From assembly GCA_002102555.1 (NCBI GenBank), contig MCFL01000217.1, positions 1 to 40,168 on the forward strand: DNA of 40,168 bases, read 5' to 3'. The DNA is from Catenaria anguillulae PL171 (taxonomy: Eukaryota > Blastocladiomycota > Blastocladiomycetes > Blastocladiales > Catenariaceae). The position numbers were made by a program, and so were the translations under genes. Of this stretch, positions 10,936 through 21,800 are shown piece by piece (within the stretch, counting starts at the first letter, position 1; the number at the start of each line of letters is the position of its first letter). The notes beneath the pieces were generated by a model, which saw nothing but the letters and a program-made list of their open reading frames with translations, was not told the DNA's origin and did no database searches.

Positions 10936-12114
10936 ATGAATCATCCTAGTCTCGTCCCGCTCGTTGACGATGCAACTGCCGCCACAACAATGATAGTCCT
11001 CGCCGTGTCTGCACTCGGTTCAGTAGCAAACATGGCCGCACTGTTTCCACGATCGTTTCCAAATCACTTTATTGCAAGCGACTCGGCCATTCGCTTCATG
11101 AGCCAGCGTTGTCGGTTGCTTCTTCTCGCGTCCGCCCTACTTTTTGTGGACGCCAGCAGGAATATTGTCCAGTACTATTACATCTGGCAGTATCGAACAT
11201 CCTACCACTTCCTCGTCAATCGAATCATTGGCTTGGCCTCGTTCCCATGGACCGCGCCGCTGTTGACACATGGCACATGTCAGCGATGTGCCGTCATCAT
11301 TTCCAAGCAACCTGAACAGCAAGCCCGCATGATTCGCATTTCCAAGGCAACGTGCCTGATAATCGCCTTGGTAACCGTTGCTGGCGGCATAGCCACGGTC
11401 GTATCCTTGATCCAGAGCGACGCTTCGACAAGTACCTGGTTTCTTTCGCCCGACATTCCACTCTTGTTTGCCTGGCCAATCGTTGGCTACCCGCTGCTGG
11501 CAGTCATGGCGACGTGCTGGGCCCTATCTTCGTCTGTGAGGGCAAACACAAAGTCGCTTCCCACGAGAGCGACAGTTGGCAGTGAAAGCGGCGGTTCGCA
11601 GACAAGTCAGTTTCCCACATCCAAGAGCAAAGGAACATCACTCGTCGTAGTGGCAGCCGATGGCCAGAAGAGCGCGCCGTCGCTGTCAACACTCCGCACA
11701 CCAATCTCAATGGCCGGCAGTTTGGCCAACTTGTCCACACGCTTCACATCTAGGCAAAGAGCGTCATCCCAAGGCTCTGGCCAGCTCTACTACCCGTTGT
11801 CGACATCGTTTGTCATTCTCTCCATCGCCAATGTTGTATTGTGGATCATTGTGATTTACGGCGGGACCGCTGGGACGTGGTCAGGCAAGTTGCGAAACCA
11901 TGCCTTGATGAACTTGGTCGCAACATGGGCAGTCTCGGTCGAGACGTCGTTTGAGTATCTTGTGCGAAAAGTGACCAGGCGACAAGCAGCTGCCAGCCAA
12001 AGGAGCACCGAACACGGGAGTACGCTTGGATTTGGGTTTACAACCAATGGCGGCGTGTCCGTGTCCGGGACAGTGGGCGCGATGAGTGGTTCGGGAGCAA
12101 CTTGCACAAGCTGA
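10936..12114 (+). CDS. Orphan seven-helix membrane protein (GPCR-like)
   Basis: One intronless frame of 392 codons from an ATG preceded by CAAAA. Seven hydrophobic segments are visible: MIVLAVSALGSVANMAALF, LLLLASALLFVDASRNIV, IIGLASFPWTAPLL, CLIIALVTVAGGIATVVSLI, IPLLFAWPIVGYPLLAVMA, FVILSIANVVLWIIVIYGG and LMNLVATWAVSVETSFEYLV. A polar Ser/Thr-rich stretch of about 85 residues lies between helices 5 and 6, and a Ser/Gly-rich tail of about 45 residues follows helix 7. That plan is a GPCR plan: short N-terminus outside, long third inner loop, cytosolic tail. I see no family signature and would not assign a class. Other seven-helix proteins are possible. Confidence 0.62.
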   Translation: MNHPSLVPLVDDATAATTMIVLAVSALGSVANMAALFPRSFPNHFIASDSAIRFMSQRCRLLLLASALLFVDASRNIVQYYYIWQYRTSYHFLVNRIIGLASFPWTAPLLTHGTCQRCAVIISKQPEQQARMIRISKATCLIIALVTVAGGIATVVSLIQSDASTSTWFLSPDIPLLFAWPIVGYPLLAVMATCWALSSSVRANTKSLPTRATVGSESGGSQTSQFPTSKSKGTSLVVVAADGQKSAPSLSTLRTPISMAGSLANLSTRFTSRQRASSQGSGQLYYPLSTSFVILSIANVVLWIIVIYGGTAGTWSGKLRNHALMNLVATWAVSVETSFEYLVRKVTRRQAAASQRSTEHGSTLGFGFTTNGGVSVSGTVGAMSGSGATCTS

Positions 12115-12304
12115 CTTTGGCTGAGGATTAAGTGAAAGTTGGGCATGTTGACAGTTTCCGTTTGGGTCACCATGCAATCGCCATGCAGGCACTTTCTTTG
12201 AGGCGACTTCTGTGAGATTCCAAACCAGTCCGCAAACGAGCTTGTGTTGTATACACTGTCAAGCTGACAAATCAAGAGTCTATCCCACATGCCACAGTGT
12301 TTCC

Positions 12305-15300
12305 CTACTTGCCCTCACCATTCCCACCATTCCCACCATTCCCACCATTCCCACCATTCCCACCATTCCCACCATTCCCACCAATATCCACCCCACCCAA
12401 CGCCGACTCGGCATCCGACACCATTGGCGACATTTCGAGCGGCGAATCCACAAACCCACGTGGCTGCTGCACCGGCTCGTGATCGGGAAACTGCACGCGC
12501 AGCCCAATTGGAGCAGACATGGTCGACATGACCGTCAACTGAGGATTTGCCGGCAAGTCACGTACCATCCACGGCGGCAACGACTGTGCCATGGACGTGG
12601 ATGCAGCTGCGGGTGCAGTTGATGGCCCGGCAACGTCCGAGTTGTTGGATCCCAAAAGGATGGGTGCCGTGTCGATTCGGCGAATGTCCGATTTGGAGAT
12701 TTTACGGTTGGGCAGGTGCGCGTGGTAGAGGCCAGCTGTGACCAAGTCGGTGCTTTGTGATTCCGAGTCGGATTCAGAAGCCGATGACGACGACGAGGAG
12801 GTGAACCGAGAGTGAGGCGACGGCTTGCGCTTGTTCTTTTGAAACAGGTTGGACAGAATCCGCCGAGAAGGGCGGCGGCGTGGAGATCTGCTTGCCGATG
12901 TTGCAGGCATGGACATGGTCCTGGATGTCAGCGGGATGGCCTGCGGCGGCGCACGCCGCTGCACGTCGTTCACATCGTGCGTCGACAAGTGGCGAAACAG
13001 GCCACGCAGCCTACCCGCACCCCCTGCACTCGCTGGCCGGCGGTCCTGCTCGGCGGCCGCCCGATTGCGATACGGTTCCCCACCCGTCGCCCAGTCGCGA
13101 AACCATGTTGTCGTCCTTGACATTGTCCGCGTAAACGGCAACGCGCCGACCCCTCCCGCACTTGCCGCCTCATCACCGCCCAATGTGGTCGACCCCGCCA
13201 ACTTTTTCAAATCCTTGACCTGCTCCTCCAACTCATCCTTGCGCAACTGCAACTTGTGCGCCCTGGCCAACGCAACCTGATACTTGTCCTTCATGCGTAA
13301 GAACCGCGCATACGTTTCCGTCGGCGCAATGTCGTTCAGCGCATCCTGTGACTGCTGGACCAAGGTCATGAGTGCGTCGCGCCGGTCGAGCAATTGCTGA
13401 ATTTGGGCTTGTTTGCTGAGGGTCGTGGGTGCGGCGGCTAGCCCAAGCAAAGGGTTGCCTTGCCCATCGAGGGCTGTGCCGAGCGGTTGTGCTTTGGATT
13501 TGAGTCGGATGCGTTGGTATTCAATCCATTCTGCCATGAAATGGGCGCCAATGATTGATACGGGCAGCGCAATGATTCTGGTCCAACAAAGATGACGAGT
13601 CAGCATGATGACTTGAGAAAATACAAAAGCGAGTGACTAAGTACGCACGAGACACCGATAATCATGGTAAACCCGGCGATGAACCTGCCACCATTCGTCG
13701 AAGGCAAAACATCCCCGTATCCCGTGGTCGTGATTGTCACGACCGCCCAGTAAAACCCATCGGGAATACTTTGGAATGGACTCTGCTCCTCTGCATTGCC
13801 AGCCGGGTTGGTCCGAATCCACACCTTCTTTTCTGGATCCCACCGGCCACGCTCCAGCATGTGCATGGCGGAGCTCGCAATGAGAATGCCGAGCGCGGCG
13901 TACAAGACGACCAAAAAGAATGCTTCTTTGCTTCGTTCCACCGACTGCACCGTGATATTGATCAACGGGCTCGACCGCATGTGCCGAAAGAGCTGGAAGA
14001 CACGACCGATTCGCAGAATGCGCATGACAAAGAGGGAGTTGTCGGTTGACGTAACGCCCACGGCATCGATCCAGTAAGGGACCAAGGTGACAATGTCGAG
14101 AATAGTCAACACGCGTGTGAGGTACTTGAGGCGGTTCGGGACAGAGTACAGCCGCGCGAGGAAATCGAGCGTAAAGTAAGCACCGATGGCAATATCGACA
14201 GGTTTCCTAATCGTACATGAGTCAGTCAATTGAAAGAACATGTATGAGGTATTGGAACGACAAAACATACCACGTTGGCAGTTGGTCGTAAAACTGCGGC
14301 GCCGTCTCAATACACACCAGAACCACACTCAAAATGACCACCACAAAGTGGAAACCGGCATACGCTTTGCTGGCCAGCGTGCTTGGTGCCTCGAGAAACA
14401 AGAACATGCGCTTACGCCACTCGCTCACGCCAGCAAGCTCGCGCTTGAGGGTCAAATGCTTGCGCAGCAGCCTGTTTCGGTCCGACAAGGATTCGAGCTC
14501 GGCGGCAACATTGAGGTCATCATCGTCATTATCGTCTTCACCGGGATTCTTTCCATTTCCGGATGCGGAGAACTCGCCTTGCCGCGACCCAATCTCGACA
14601 TCCTCGTCCACGGGTACATGCACCTGATCCGCCCGCCGCCGCAGCGACGAGCGCACCGACGATTCCGTTTCGGATTCGGACGAGTAATAGTGCGGCGTGT
14701 GCGCCGACACGGCCGTCGGGGACGCCACGCCAGAGCCGTCCATTGGCACAACGTCTGGCAATACAACAGGCGACGCGGTCGCGGACCGCACAAGGGCAAT
14801 ATCGGCACCATCACTTTCCGGATCGCTCGCGGCACCGCCGCGCACCATATCCCGCTCGACCTCGGCCATGAGCTCTTGATCAGTCCACGACCGGTTCATG
14901 CTGGCCAGTGTTTGCAGCGACTTGATGCGCGACGGCGAAAACACATCGGGAATGTCACCCACGTCGCTGTCGCCACCGAACTGGGGCGCCGACCCCATTG
15001 ATGACGCAGTTGCGTGACGGTGCATGTGCCTGTGCCGGCCCGCGGCAAGTGTGTTTGGATGGACATAGCTAGTGGTGCTGCTACGGCGGGAGGTGCTGCC
15101 GTCGGTCGATATGGCTGACGAGGCGGTCCCAATGCGAGATGATTTCGGACGGCGGGTGGTGCGTCTGCTGGTGCCTGGATCGGACTCGAGGGTGCGGGAG
15201 CGGCGAAAGGGCAAGGTTGAAGAGCGGGGTGGCGGGTTGTGCGTCGGCGTTGAAGGTTGGGAAGAAAGAGGCTGCTGTCGTGAATTGCGCTGCTGCTGCT

Positions 15301-15406
15301 GTTGCAGTTGCAAGGACGAGGCAGATGAGCCCACTGGTAGAGAGTATGTCTGCGACAGAGGGAGTGGTGCAGGGAAGGGCCCCGGATTGGTTGATTCGTT
15401 CGACAT
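12305..15406 (-). CDS. Voltage-gated (Kv-type) potassium channel subunit
   Basis: Three exons (15406-14271, 14206-13649, 13577-12305) with 64- and 71-nt introns join in phase to 988 residues. The start is the first ATG; the frame upstream lacks another. After about 320 polar residues comes EWRKRMFLFLEAPSTLAS leading to S1 (FHFVVVILSVVLVCIETAP), S2 (VDIAIGAYFTLDFLARLY), S3 (VLTILDIVTLVPYWIDAVG), S4 (FVMRILRIGRVFQLFRH), S5 (FFLVVLYAALGILIASSAM), a canonical filter TTTGYGD near residue 536, and S6 ending IIALPVSIIGAHF, with the PxxI bend of Kv channels. Tetramers pass K+ outward on depolarisation at the plasma membrane. There is no recognisable T1 domain before S1. The 400-residue tail has a predicted coiled coil near 620-695, Ser/Arg-rich regions, and ends in (GGN)n. 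Confidence 0.92.
12316..12383. repeat. 9-bp minisatellite at 3' end of Kv gene
   Basis: Seven perfect copies plus a partial copy of CACCATTCC. Read on the minus strand it encodes GGN repeats that end the Kv channel protein just before the stop at 12305. The unit length is a multiple of three, so copy-number changes would keep the frame. Confidence 0.95.
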
Positions 15407-15973
15407 GTTCTGGAGGCGTTGGGTCACTTGAGTGTTGAGTGTTGAGTGGCAGGCAGAGTCGTCATCCAGCTATGTAGCGTCCGAATGTCAGCAGTGAGCA
15501 CGACAGTGAGTCGGGGACTGGCAGTTTTTGCGATGGATGGCTGGCCAGGATTGCCCAATGTGCGCAAATCATTGGCATCAAGCTTACATTGCACTACATA
15601 CTAAATAATAGGCGGTGTGTCGAAATCGGGTGCAGTGCAGTGGATGTTCACGAACTCGCGAGCATTGAAAACTTCGTCAACCAGCTATAATGAGCCGTGT
15701 TCGTTTGAATGTTGAACCAATCACATGATTGGGACGGGCTATTGAGATGCTGGCGATCATGGCCATATTTATCAGGTGCGAAAAGAAGAGCGGACGGATT
15801 ATGGTACTGTCTGTATTGATGTACTGCCATATGGGAATCCAACAACAGCACCAAAAGCGGGCGGAGCCGAGTGCCGACGAAACGGGATGAGAAAAATGCG
15901 AGACACAGTCAAATACAAAGGTCCACCAACACAACTCAACTCTGAGGAATAATGAGGACGGACAGTGGATTAC
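15407..15973. other. Intergenic between Kv channel and secreted-protein gene
   Basis: 567 bp between the Kv start and the 3' end of the next minus-strand gene. It contains two tandem GAGTGTT units near 15430 and otherwise AT-richer sequence with stops in all frames. It presumably holds the Kv promoter. Confidence 0.55.
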
Positions 15974-16705
15974 TTAATGACACTTTTCCCTCTCCTTCTC
16001 ACTGCACAGCCTGACACTCCTCAACGGTCCACTGAATCCCCTACCTTTACGCAACGTGAGGTAGTGACCGCTCGCCGTCAACGACAATGTCGCACCGTCG
16101 GCCTTGACTGGCCTGCCAGTGGATGGGTCCAAGATGAATCCAGCATCATCGGCCATGCAACCGGGTTGCGCGTACAACTTTGCGGAATGGGTGGCGTCAA
16201 TGAGCTTGGCCGAGTGAACAACGTGAAGCGGGTCGCTGAGTGTAATGCACACAGAGTGGCGAACAGTGGGTGGCGGAGCCTTTGAATCCGTCGCTGGGGA
16301 GGATGCTGATTCCGATGCGAGTCCAGGGAGAACAGGGTCGAGTTCAATATGAGTGGGTGAGCCGGCAAAATACTGCTTTGGGTACAAGACCAGCGAAAGA
16401 GCGTTGGCTTTGGCTTTGGCAGTCGATGCAGCGTTGGAACCAGAAGAAGCGTGAGCGGGCGACGGCGATGCATTCCCATCAAAGGCAATGTCGCTTGGGA
16501 GGCCGAGTGGGTTTTGCGGGTTCGGCTGTTGCTGCTGCTGCATGGAGGGAATCTTGCGATTGTAGCGTCCAGCGCGGGCGGGCACGCGGACAGGGGCGGC
16601 AGCGGCAGGCAAGCCGTTGGCAGCAGGGAGCAAAACAAGCACGACGGCCAAGACGCCCATGGACACGAGCACGGCCACGGTGCGAGCCTTTGCGGCGGAA
16701 CGCAT
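15974..16705 (-). CDS. Small secreted or membrane-anchored hypothetical protein
   Basis: Frame of 243 residues starting at the ATG giving MRSAAKARTVAVLVSMGVLA. An in-frame upstream ATG at 16750 exists, but the downstream start puts a basic-hydrophobic signal sequence (AVLVSMGVLAVVLVLLPAANG) at the N-terminus. The rest is Ala/Pro/Ser-rich with a QQQQQ run, then a region with four well-spaced cysteines and short strands (HSVCITLSDPLHVVHSAKL, AKLYAQPGCMADDAGF). No family recognised. The small Cys-containing C-terminal half resembles a folded extracellular domain. The last ~20 residues are highly charged and could be intronic read-through from a GTAGGG site near 16050. The gene diverges from the Pol delta subunit gene. 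Confidence 0.55.
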   Translation of the reverse strand: MRSAAKARTVAVLVSMGVLAVVLVLLPAANGLPAAAAPVRVPARAGRYNRKIPSMQQQQQPNPQNPLGLPSDIAFDGNASPSPAHASSGSNAASTAKAKANALSLVLYPKQYFAGSPTHIELDPVLPGLASESASSPATDSKAPPPTVRHSVCITLSDPLHVVHSAKLIDATHSAKLYAQPGCMADDAGFILDPSTGRPVKADGATLSLTASGHYLTLRKGRGFSGPLRSVRLCSEKEREKCH

Positions 16706-17067
16706 GGTGGACGGGAAGGTCTCGTGCTGATTGCGGCGGGTAGAAAGCATTTTGATTGTCCTGGGTCGTTGTCATCGAGAGCATCATTGCACTTCGAATT
16801 CCCGTAGACTGCCGCCAAGGTTCCGCCAAGGTCGCGCCACCAAGAATGCCGTTCTAGAAGATTTGGAATGGCTCTGGAATGGCTCTGGAAGCGGCCCATG
16901 GGTCGACTACTTTCGACAAATACTGAATTGAACGTTACCGTTCTCACCAAGATTCAGTCGAAGGTAACTGCTGGACTTGAATTGTGAAATTCTCTGTGCA
17001 ATGCAATCTCCATTGGCGCTCCAACGCATTTCTCGACATTATTTCCCCGTTGCAAGTGCCAACTACC
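16706..17067. promoter_or_regulatory. Divergent promoter region with short direct repeats
   Basis: 362 bp between two genes transcribed outward, so probably a shared or back-to-back promoter. It contains two tandem copies of TGGAATGGCTC at about 16864-16889 and two copies of CCGCCAAGG near 16811-16830. Their role is unknown; they are noted as possible factor-binding sites. Confidence 0.4.
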
Positions 17068-18348
17068 ATGTCATCGTCGTCGTCGCGCCGTTCCCGATCC
17101 TCCAACGCCGCCGCAGGTGCCGGCGGGGGCCAATCCAAAGTCACTTCCTTCTTTGCCCGCGCCAAATCGCAGCCCGTAACCGGTCCTGTCGGTGCCAAGA
17201 GTGCCAAGGCAAGCATCCACGCTGCCCCTTCCTCTGATTCTCGCAAGAAGGCTCCAACGAAGTCCGTCCCACACGCAGACAGCGACAAGGATGATGGCAT
17301 TGACGATGACGATGCCATTGACTTTTCTCAAGAATTTGATGATACCGACACGAGCTCTGCCCATCTTTCCGCCAGTGGCGACGATGGTGGCAACGATAGT
17401 CCAGCAATGGCAAACAACATTCTCGTATCACTTCTTCCTACTCCCGTCGCTTCGTCTTCTCCACCGAATGTCGACTCGGCCGACCTTGCCCCACGGCCAG
17501 CGCCCTCCTCCATCGCACCAAAATCTTCCTCCTCAATCACCGCAACTGTCCCATTCTTTAAATCGCCCGCACCAGTCATTCGCCGCTCCCGCTTTTCTCC
17601 CCCACCACCACCTCAAAAGCCCAAACCGGCACAGTCATTCGATCCCAGCGACCAACCCGCACTTGCACGCCGGCCAGTTTCGCCACTCGGCAGTGCCGCA
17701 GCCTCTGCACATGACGATGCCCACCTTCCATCAAGCGCAGATCAAACAATGGCGCTCTTGTTTGGCGCTTCATCATCACCCCGGCCATCTTCTTCGTCCC
17801 AGCGCGCATCTTCATTGCGCCGAATGCGCGAACCCGAGGACACCAACGACCAGTATCAAGACAATGATGGAGATGAAATTGTGGTACGGCGGAGGCCAAA
17901 GATGCGCAGAAAGGACATTTTGTCCACCGATCCCGCTCCTGACGAATCATTGCAGTGGGCAGTCACATTTGTATCTTGTATGGTTTTCCTGTACTCGATA
18001 ACGCTCGTCCCGCCGCTTCTCACATTTCACTCCCCACCATCTCCCAACACAGCCTATCTAAGTACGCCTGACGAGCGCGCCACTGCCCGTGCAAAACTCC
18101 GCACATTTGATCTCGACTTGAAATTTGGGCCCACGGTCGGCATCCCGCGCCTGACACGATGGATACGCGCAAGCGACCGCGGGCTCGACCCGGATCCGCA
18201 CTTGGGCGACGTATTACGTGCCATTGACATGATGGCCGACATGCCGGCATCCAAAATCGCTAGAACACTCGGCATGGACGTGCAGGAGGTGGAGGAGGTC
18301 AAAGAGATGGCGCTCAATGTGTTTGCAGAGTATGGGACTTTGGTTTGA
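17068..18348 (+). CDS. DNA polymerase delta small subunit (p12/POLD4/Cdm1-like)
   Basis: The ATG at 17068 gives MSSSSSRRSRSSNAAAGAGG; the longer frame upstream has no ATG. Residues 22-29 (QSKVTSFF, then ARAK) form a textbook PCNA-interacting PIP box (QxxhxxFF). The C-terminal ~85 residues match the p12 core: LRTFDLDLKFGPTVGIPRL then TRWIRASDRGLDPDPHLG; human p12 has FDL..YGPC.GITRL.RW.RA...GL.P at the same place. p12 stabilises Pol delta and its link to PCNA during lagging-strand synthesis and repair. A hydrophobic in-frame stretch near 17978-18052 (75 nt, GT...AG) is probably an intron, which would give 401 rather than 426 residues. The ~270-residue disordered acidic and Pro/Ser-rich middle is far longer than in human p12 (107 aa). 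Confidence 0.8.
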   Translation: MSSSSSRRSRSSNAAAGAGGGQSKVTSFFARAKSQPVTGPVGAKSAKASIHAAPSSDSRKKAPTKSVPHADSDKDDGIDDDDAIDFSQEFDDTDTSSAHLSASGDDGGNDSPAMANNILVSLLPTPVASSSPPNVDSADLAPRPAPSSIAPKSSSSITATVPFFKSPAPVIRRSRFSPPPPPQKPKPAQSFDPSDQPALARRPVSPLGSAAASAHDDAHLPSSADQTMALLFGASSSPRPSSSSQRASSLRRMREPEDTNDQYQDNDGDEIVVRRRPKMRRKDILSTDPAPDESLQWAVTFVSCMVFLYSITLVPPLLTFHSPPSPNTAYLSTPDERATARAKLRTFDLDLKFGPTVGIPRLTRWIRASDRGLDPDPHLGDVLRAIDMMADMPASKIARTLGMDVQEVEEVKEMALNVFAEYGTLV

Positions 18349-18867
18349 GGCCGCTTGGGTCGAGCTCCCTGTCAAGCCATTACCACTTGACTGTCAAGAC
18401 TTGTTTTGCTGTCTTGGTCCCTTCACTTTCTTCCTGGTGGCTGCGTCCTGCGCCCAGATGACTTGCTGTCGACGCCCTTGGTCCTGTCGTACATATCGCT
18501 TTCTTTTATTTATCACTCAGATCACTTGACTTTTGACGCATTCAAGTCTCTCATTTATCGTTTCCCATTTTCTGATCCATACAGCACTCTTGAAGCTAAA
18601 TATGTACCGATACCAATAGCTCAGAAAGACCACCACAGAAACAGCCCAATTCATTTGGTTTTGGAAGTTGCAAATATGGGTCATCCCGCACAATATTTAA
18701 GAAACACAAACATCCAAACACAGATCGAGCAATTACCGCTCCATCGAGAATGTCAGCTGAAAAAACCGCACAAAAACAAAAGAAAAAGCAACCAACCATT
18801 GAAATGCAAAGCGCACAAATATCCATGCGCTCAATTACACGCACGTCCACACAACACGCTCGACTAC
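18349..18867. other. Convergent intergenic region
   Basis: 519 bp between the stop codons of the Pol delta subunit gene (+) and the CAA-domain gene (-). AT-richer than its flanks, with stops in all frames and no coding character. It should hold the two 3' untranslated regions. Confidence 0.55.
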
Positions 18868-21800
18868 TTACGCGACATTTGGCACGCACCCATCGAATGC
18901 GGGCCGCAACGCAAACGAGAACCCAAGCGCCGCCTTGCTAATGCTCGCCACGACAACCTGGCCCTCGACCTCGGTCGTGCCCTGCAAGTCAGCCACGGGC
19001 GCCAACACGAGACCGCGCAGCGGCACGCGAATGCGCACCTGCGTCGCGTCGGGTCCAAAGTTCCAAATGACGCGCGACGTGGGCAAGGGCGACCAGTCGC
19101 CCACATCCAGCACGGCGCCCACGGGCACGTTGATAATGAGTGTCTTGCCCGCGGTAAACAGCCCGTGCACTTGTTCCCAGTTGTTGAAGCCCACAATGTT
19201 GATGTCGCTGGGCGTCAGCTGAATCACCTCAAACTCGGACGGGCAGCCACCGGGCCGCGGCGTGATGGGTACGAGGCTGGGCGTGACAGAACCTTGGCCG
19301 GGGTATTGCAGGCGCATGGTTGCGGGCAGCGAGTACAGGGCGCGCGACAGGGCCACAAAGTAGGCGCGGGCAGCGGCAAAGTCGAGTTGCGCGCGGAGCT
19401 GATCGGCCGACAGACCAATGGGCGGGCAAATGTCAGAGTTGCAGCGAGCAGTCGCAGGCTGGTTGCTGATGTGGCCAACAAATTGCGACTGGACACCAAT
19501 GGCACCCTTCCACACACGGCCCGTGATCGAGTCGGGCGAGCCACCGATAAGCAAGCTCGTCGACTGGCACGTTGCTTGGACATTTTGTGCTTGCAGCTCG
19601 TCACCAATCGACATGCCAGCGGCCTTGAATGATCCGCCAACGGCAAGACGCCCGTCCACGTTGAGCGACCGGGTTTGCTCCACATCGCCAAACACGAGCA
19701 CATTCCACTCAAACGAGCCAAATCGACGAACGCGGGCGCAAGTCGCGGGCGGTGCGGGAACTTGGGGTGCAGTCGGTGGACGAGGACGAGGCGCCGGGAG
19801 CTGCTCTTGCGTAATGACTGGAGCACCCGTGGACCCGCCGGCGGCACCCGAACCAATGGCCGAGACACAGCCACGGAATTGAGCAAGGTGAATCGAGTGC
19901 CCTGCAGTCATGGCAAAGACCTGACCAAAGATGCTGCCAGTGCCCGTGATGGTCGCCTTGGGCGCAATTACAGTACCGTAAAGGCGGACCTGAGTGATGG
20001 TGACAGCCGTGGCGTCGGGACCAAAGTTCCAGATGACACGATCGGCGACACTTGCCAAGGGCTCGTAATCCATGCCGGAAATGGCCACGCCCGGAAGGTT
20101 GACAATGAGCGTGCGTGAGCCAAGCAGCGAAGTGACTACTTCCTGCCAGTTGATGATGTTGACTGACGGTACGCCTTGCGGGAACGTGAGGACCTCTTGA
20201 CGCGTCGTGACCGAGTCGCGCACGCGATAGACGCGCCAGCCGGAGAGGTTGTCTTCCCAACGAATCGACAAGGTTGGAGTCAATGTGAGCAAGTGTGCCG
20301 AGAGCAAGCGCATGTTTTGCTGATGGCGGTCGAACGGAATTCGTGACAAAATGTCATCGACGGCACGTGCATAGCAGTTGGGGTTGAGACTGGCCAACAC
20401 GGAAGCACTGATACCGGCGGCACCCTTGCAGCTGTCGATCAAGATGCCACCGTGGACACGACCGCGCTGGAAGTTGAGAGTACCACCGACAATGAGGGCA
20501 GCGTTGTTGTCGCAGCCGCATTGGCATGGCGCGTTCGGGTTGGGCAAGTTGTCGCCGACACTAAAGTCATTGATGACCACATCGCCACGAACAGCGAGAC
20601 GACCTTCGACGCGGCCACCGTCAGGCTTGTTCAAGTTGCCATAATAAATGGCGTTGAACTCTTGGACGCGCTCGTGGAACGGTGCAGGAATGCAAGTGAC
20701 GGCGTTGTCACCGCAAGAGAAGCCAGGGCCACCCGAAGAAGTCGTGCCACATCCACCATTGTTGCCAGGAGTCGAGCCGCCGCCTCCGTTGTTATTGCCA
20801 CCGCCGCCACCGTTGCCGCCACCGCCGCCTGTGGACGACCCACCGCCAGAGGAGGACCCTCCACCGCCTCCACCGGTCTGTCCGCCTGTCCCGGGCTGTG
20901 CATCGGTACCGGGAACAACGCCAGAGAAGGGTAATTGCCCACACGAGTGTGTTCCCGTCTTTGCAAACACTTGACCGTAGATGAAGCCATTGCCAGTAAT
21001 GTCTGCAGAGGGAGCGAGCACGGTTCCATAAAGCATGACCTGCGTGATGGTGACGGAGGTTGTTGTGGGCCCAAAGTTCCAAATGATGCGGCCGCCATGC
21101 TGCTCGAGCGCCGAGTAATCCCAACCGTCAATTCGAATACCGGGCAAGTTGATGACAATCGTGTTGGAGACGCTGATAGTGGTGACAACCTCGCGCCAGT
21201 TGACAACTTGCACAACCGAGACGCCTTGAGGGAATGTGAGAACGTCAATACCGCAGACCGATGGTTGAGCAACACGGTACACAACCCATCCGCCTTGGTT
21301 GTCGTCGCGGCGCACCGTAAGTGTGGTCGCCAAACTGAGCAAGCGCTGCGAAATTGAAGTCACAGTCTGCTGGTGCTGCTCAAACTGAACAACCGTGTTC
21401 ACGTCACCAGTGACGATGCGACAGTTCGAATTGAGGCCATTTTGAATCACGGACGAGATGCCGGCCGAACCTTGGCTTGAATCGACAAAGATACCGCCAT
21501 GGACGCGACCAGACCCGTATGTAAGCTTGCCACCAACGACAAGAGCTGGGCTGTTGTCGGGAACAGGGCAGGCCGAGTAGGCATTGGGCAAGCGATCGCC
21601 GACGCTGAATTGGTCAATGTTGACATTCCCACGAACTGCGAGTCGGCCTTCAATTGTACCACTTGTCCGCTGCATCGAACCATAGAAGATGGCGTTGTAC
21701 TGGTTGTTGCCCGCGGTGAACGGCGACGAGACACACTGGCCAGTCTGAGAAGCACTTCCGCCCCCAGTCCCAGTCCCGGCGCCTCCTCCAGAGGACCCTC

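Noticed and set aside
12289-12531. Plus-strand His/Ser-Pro-Phe repeat frames opposite the Kv tail
   Set aside because: They are antisense readings of the 9-bp minisatellite in the Kv gene.
18406-19632. Plus-strand frame of 408 codons
   Set aside because: It lies opposite the fourth CAA domain and the 3' flank, is rich in Arg/His/Gln as expected for antisense of a GC-rich gene, and has no recognisable domain.
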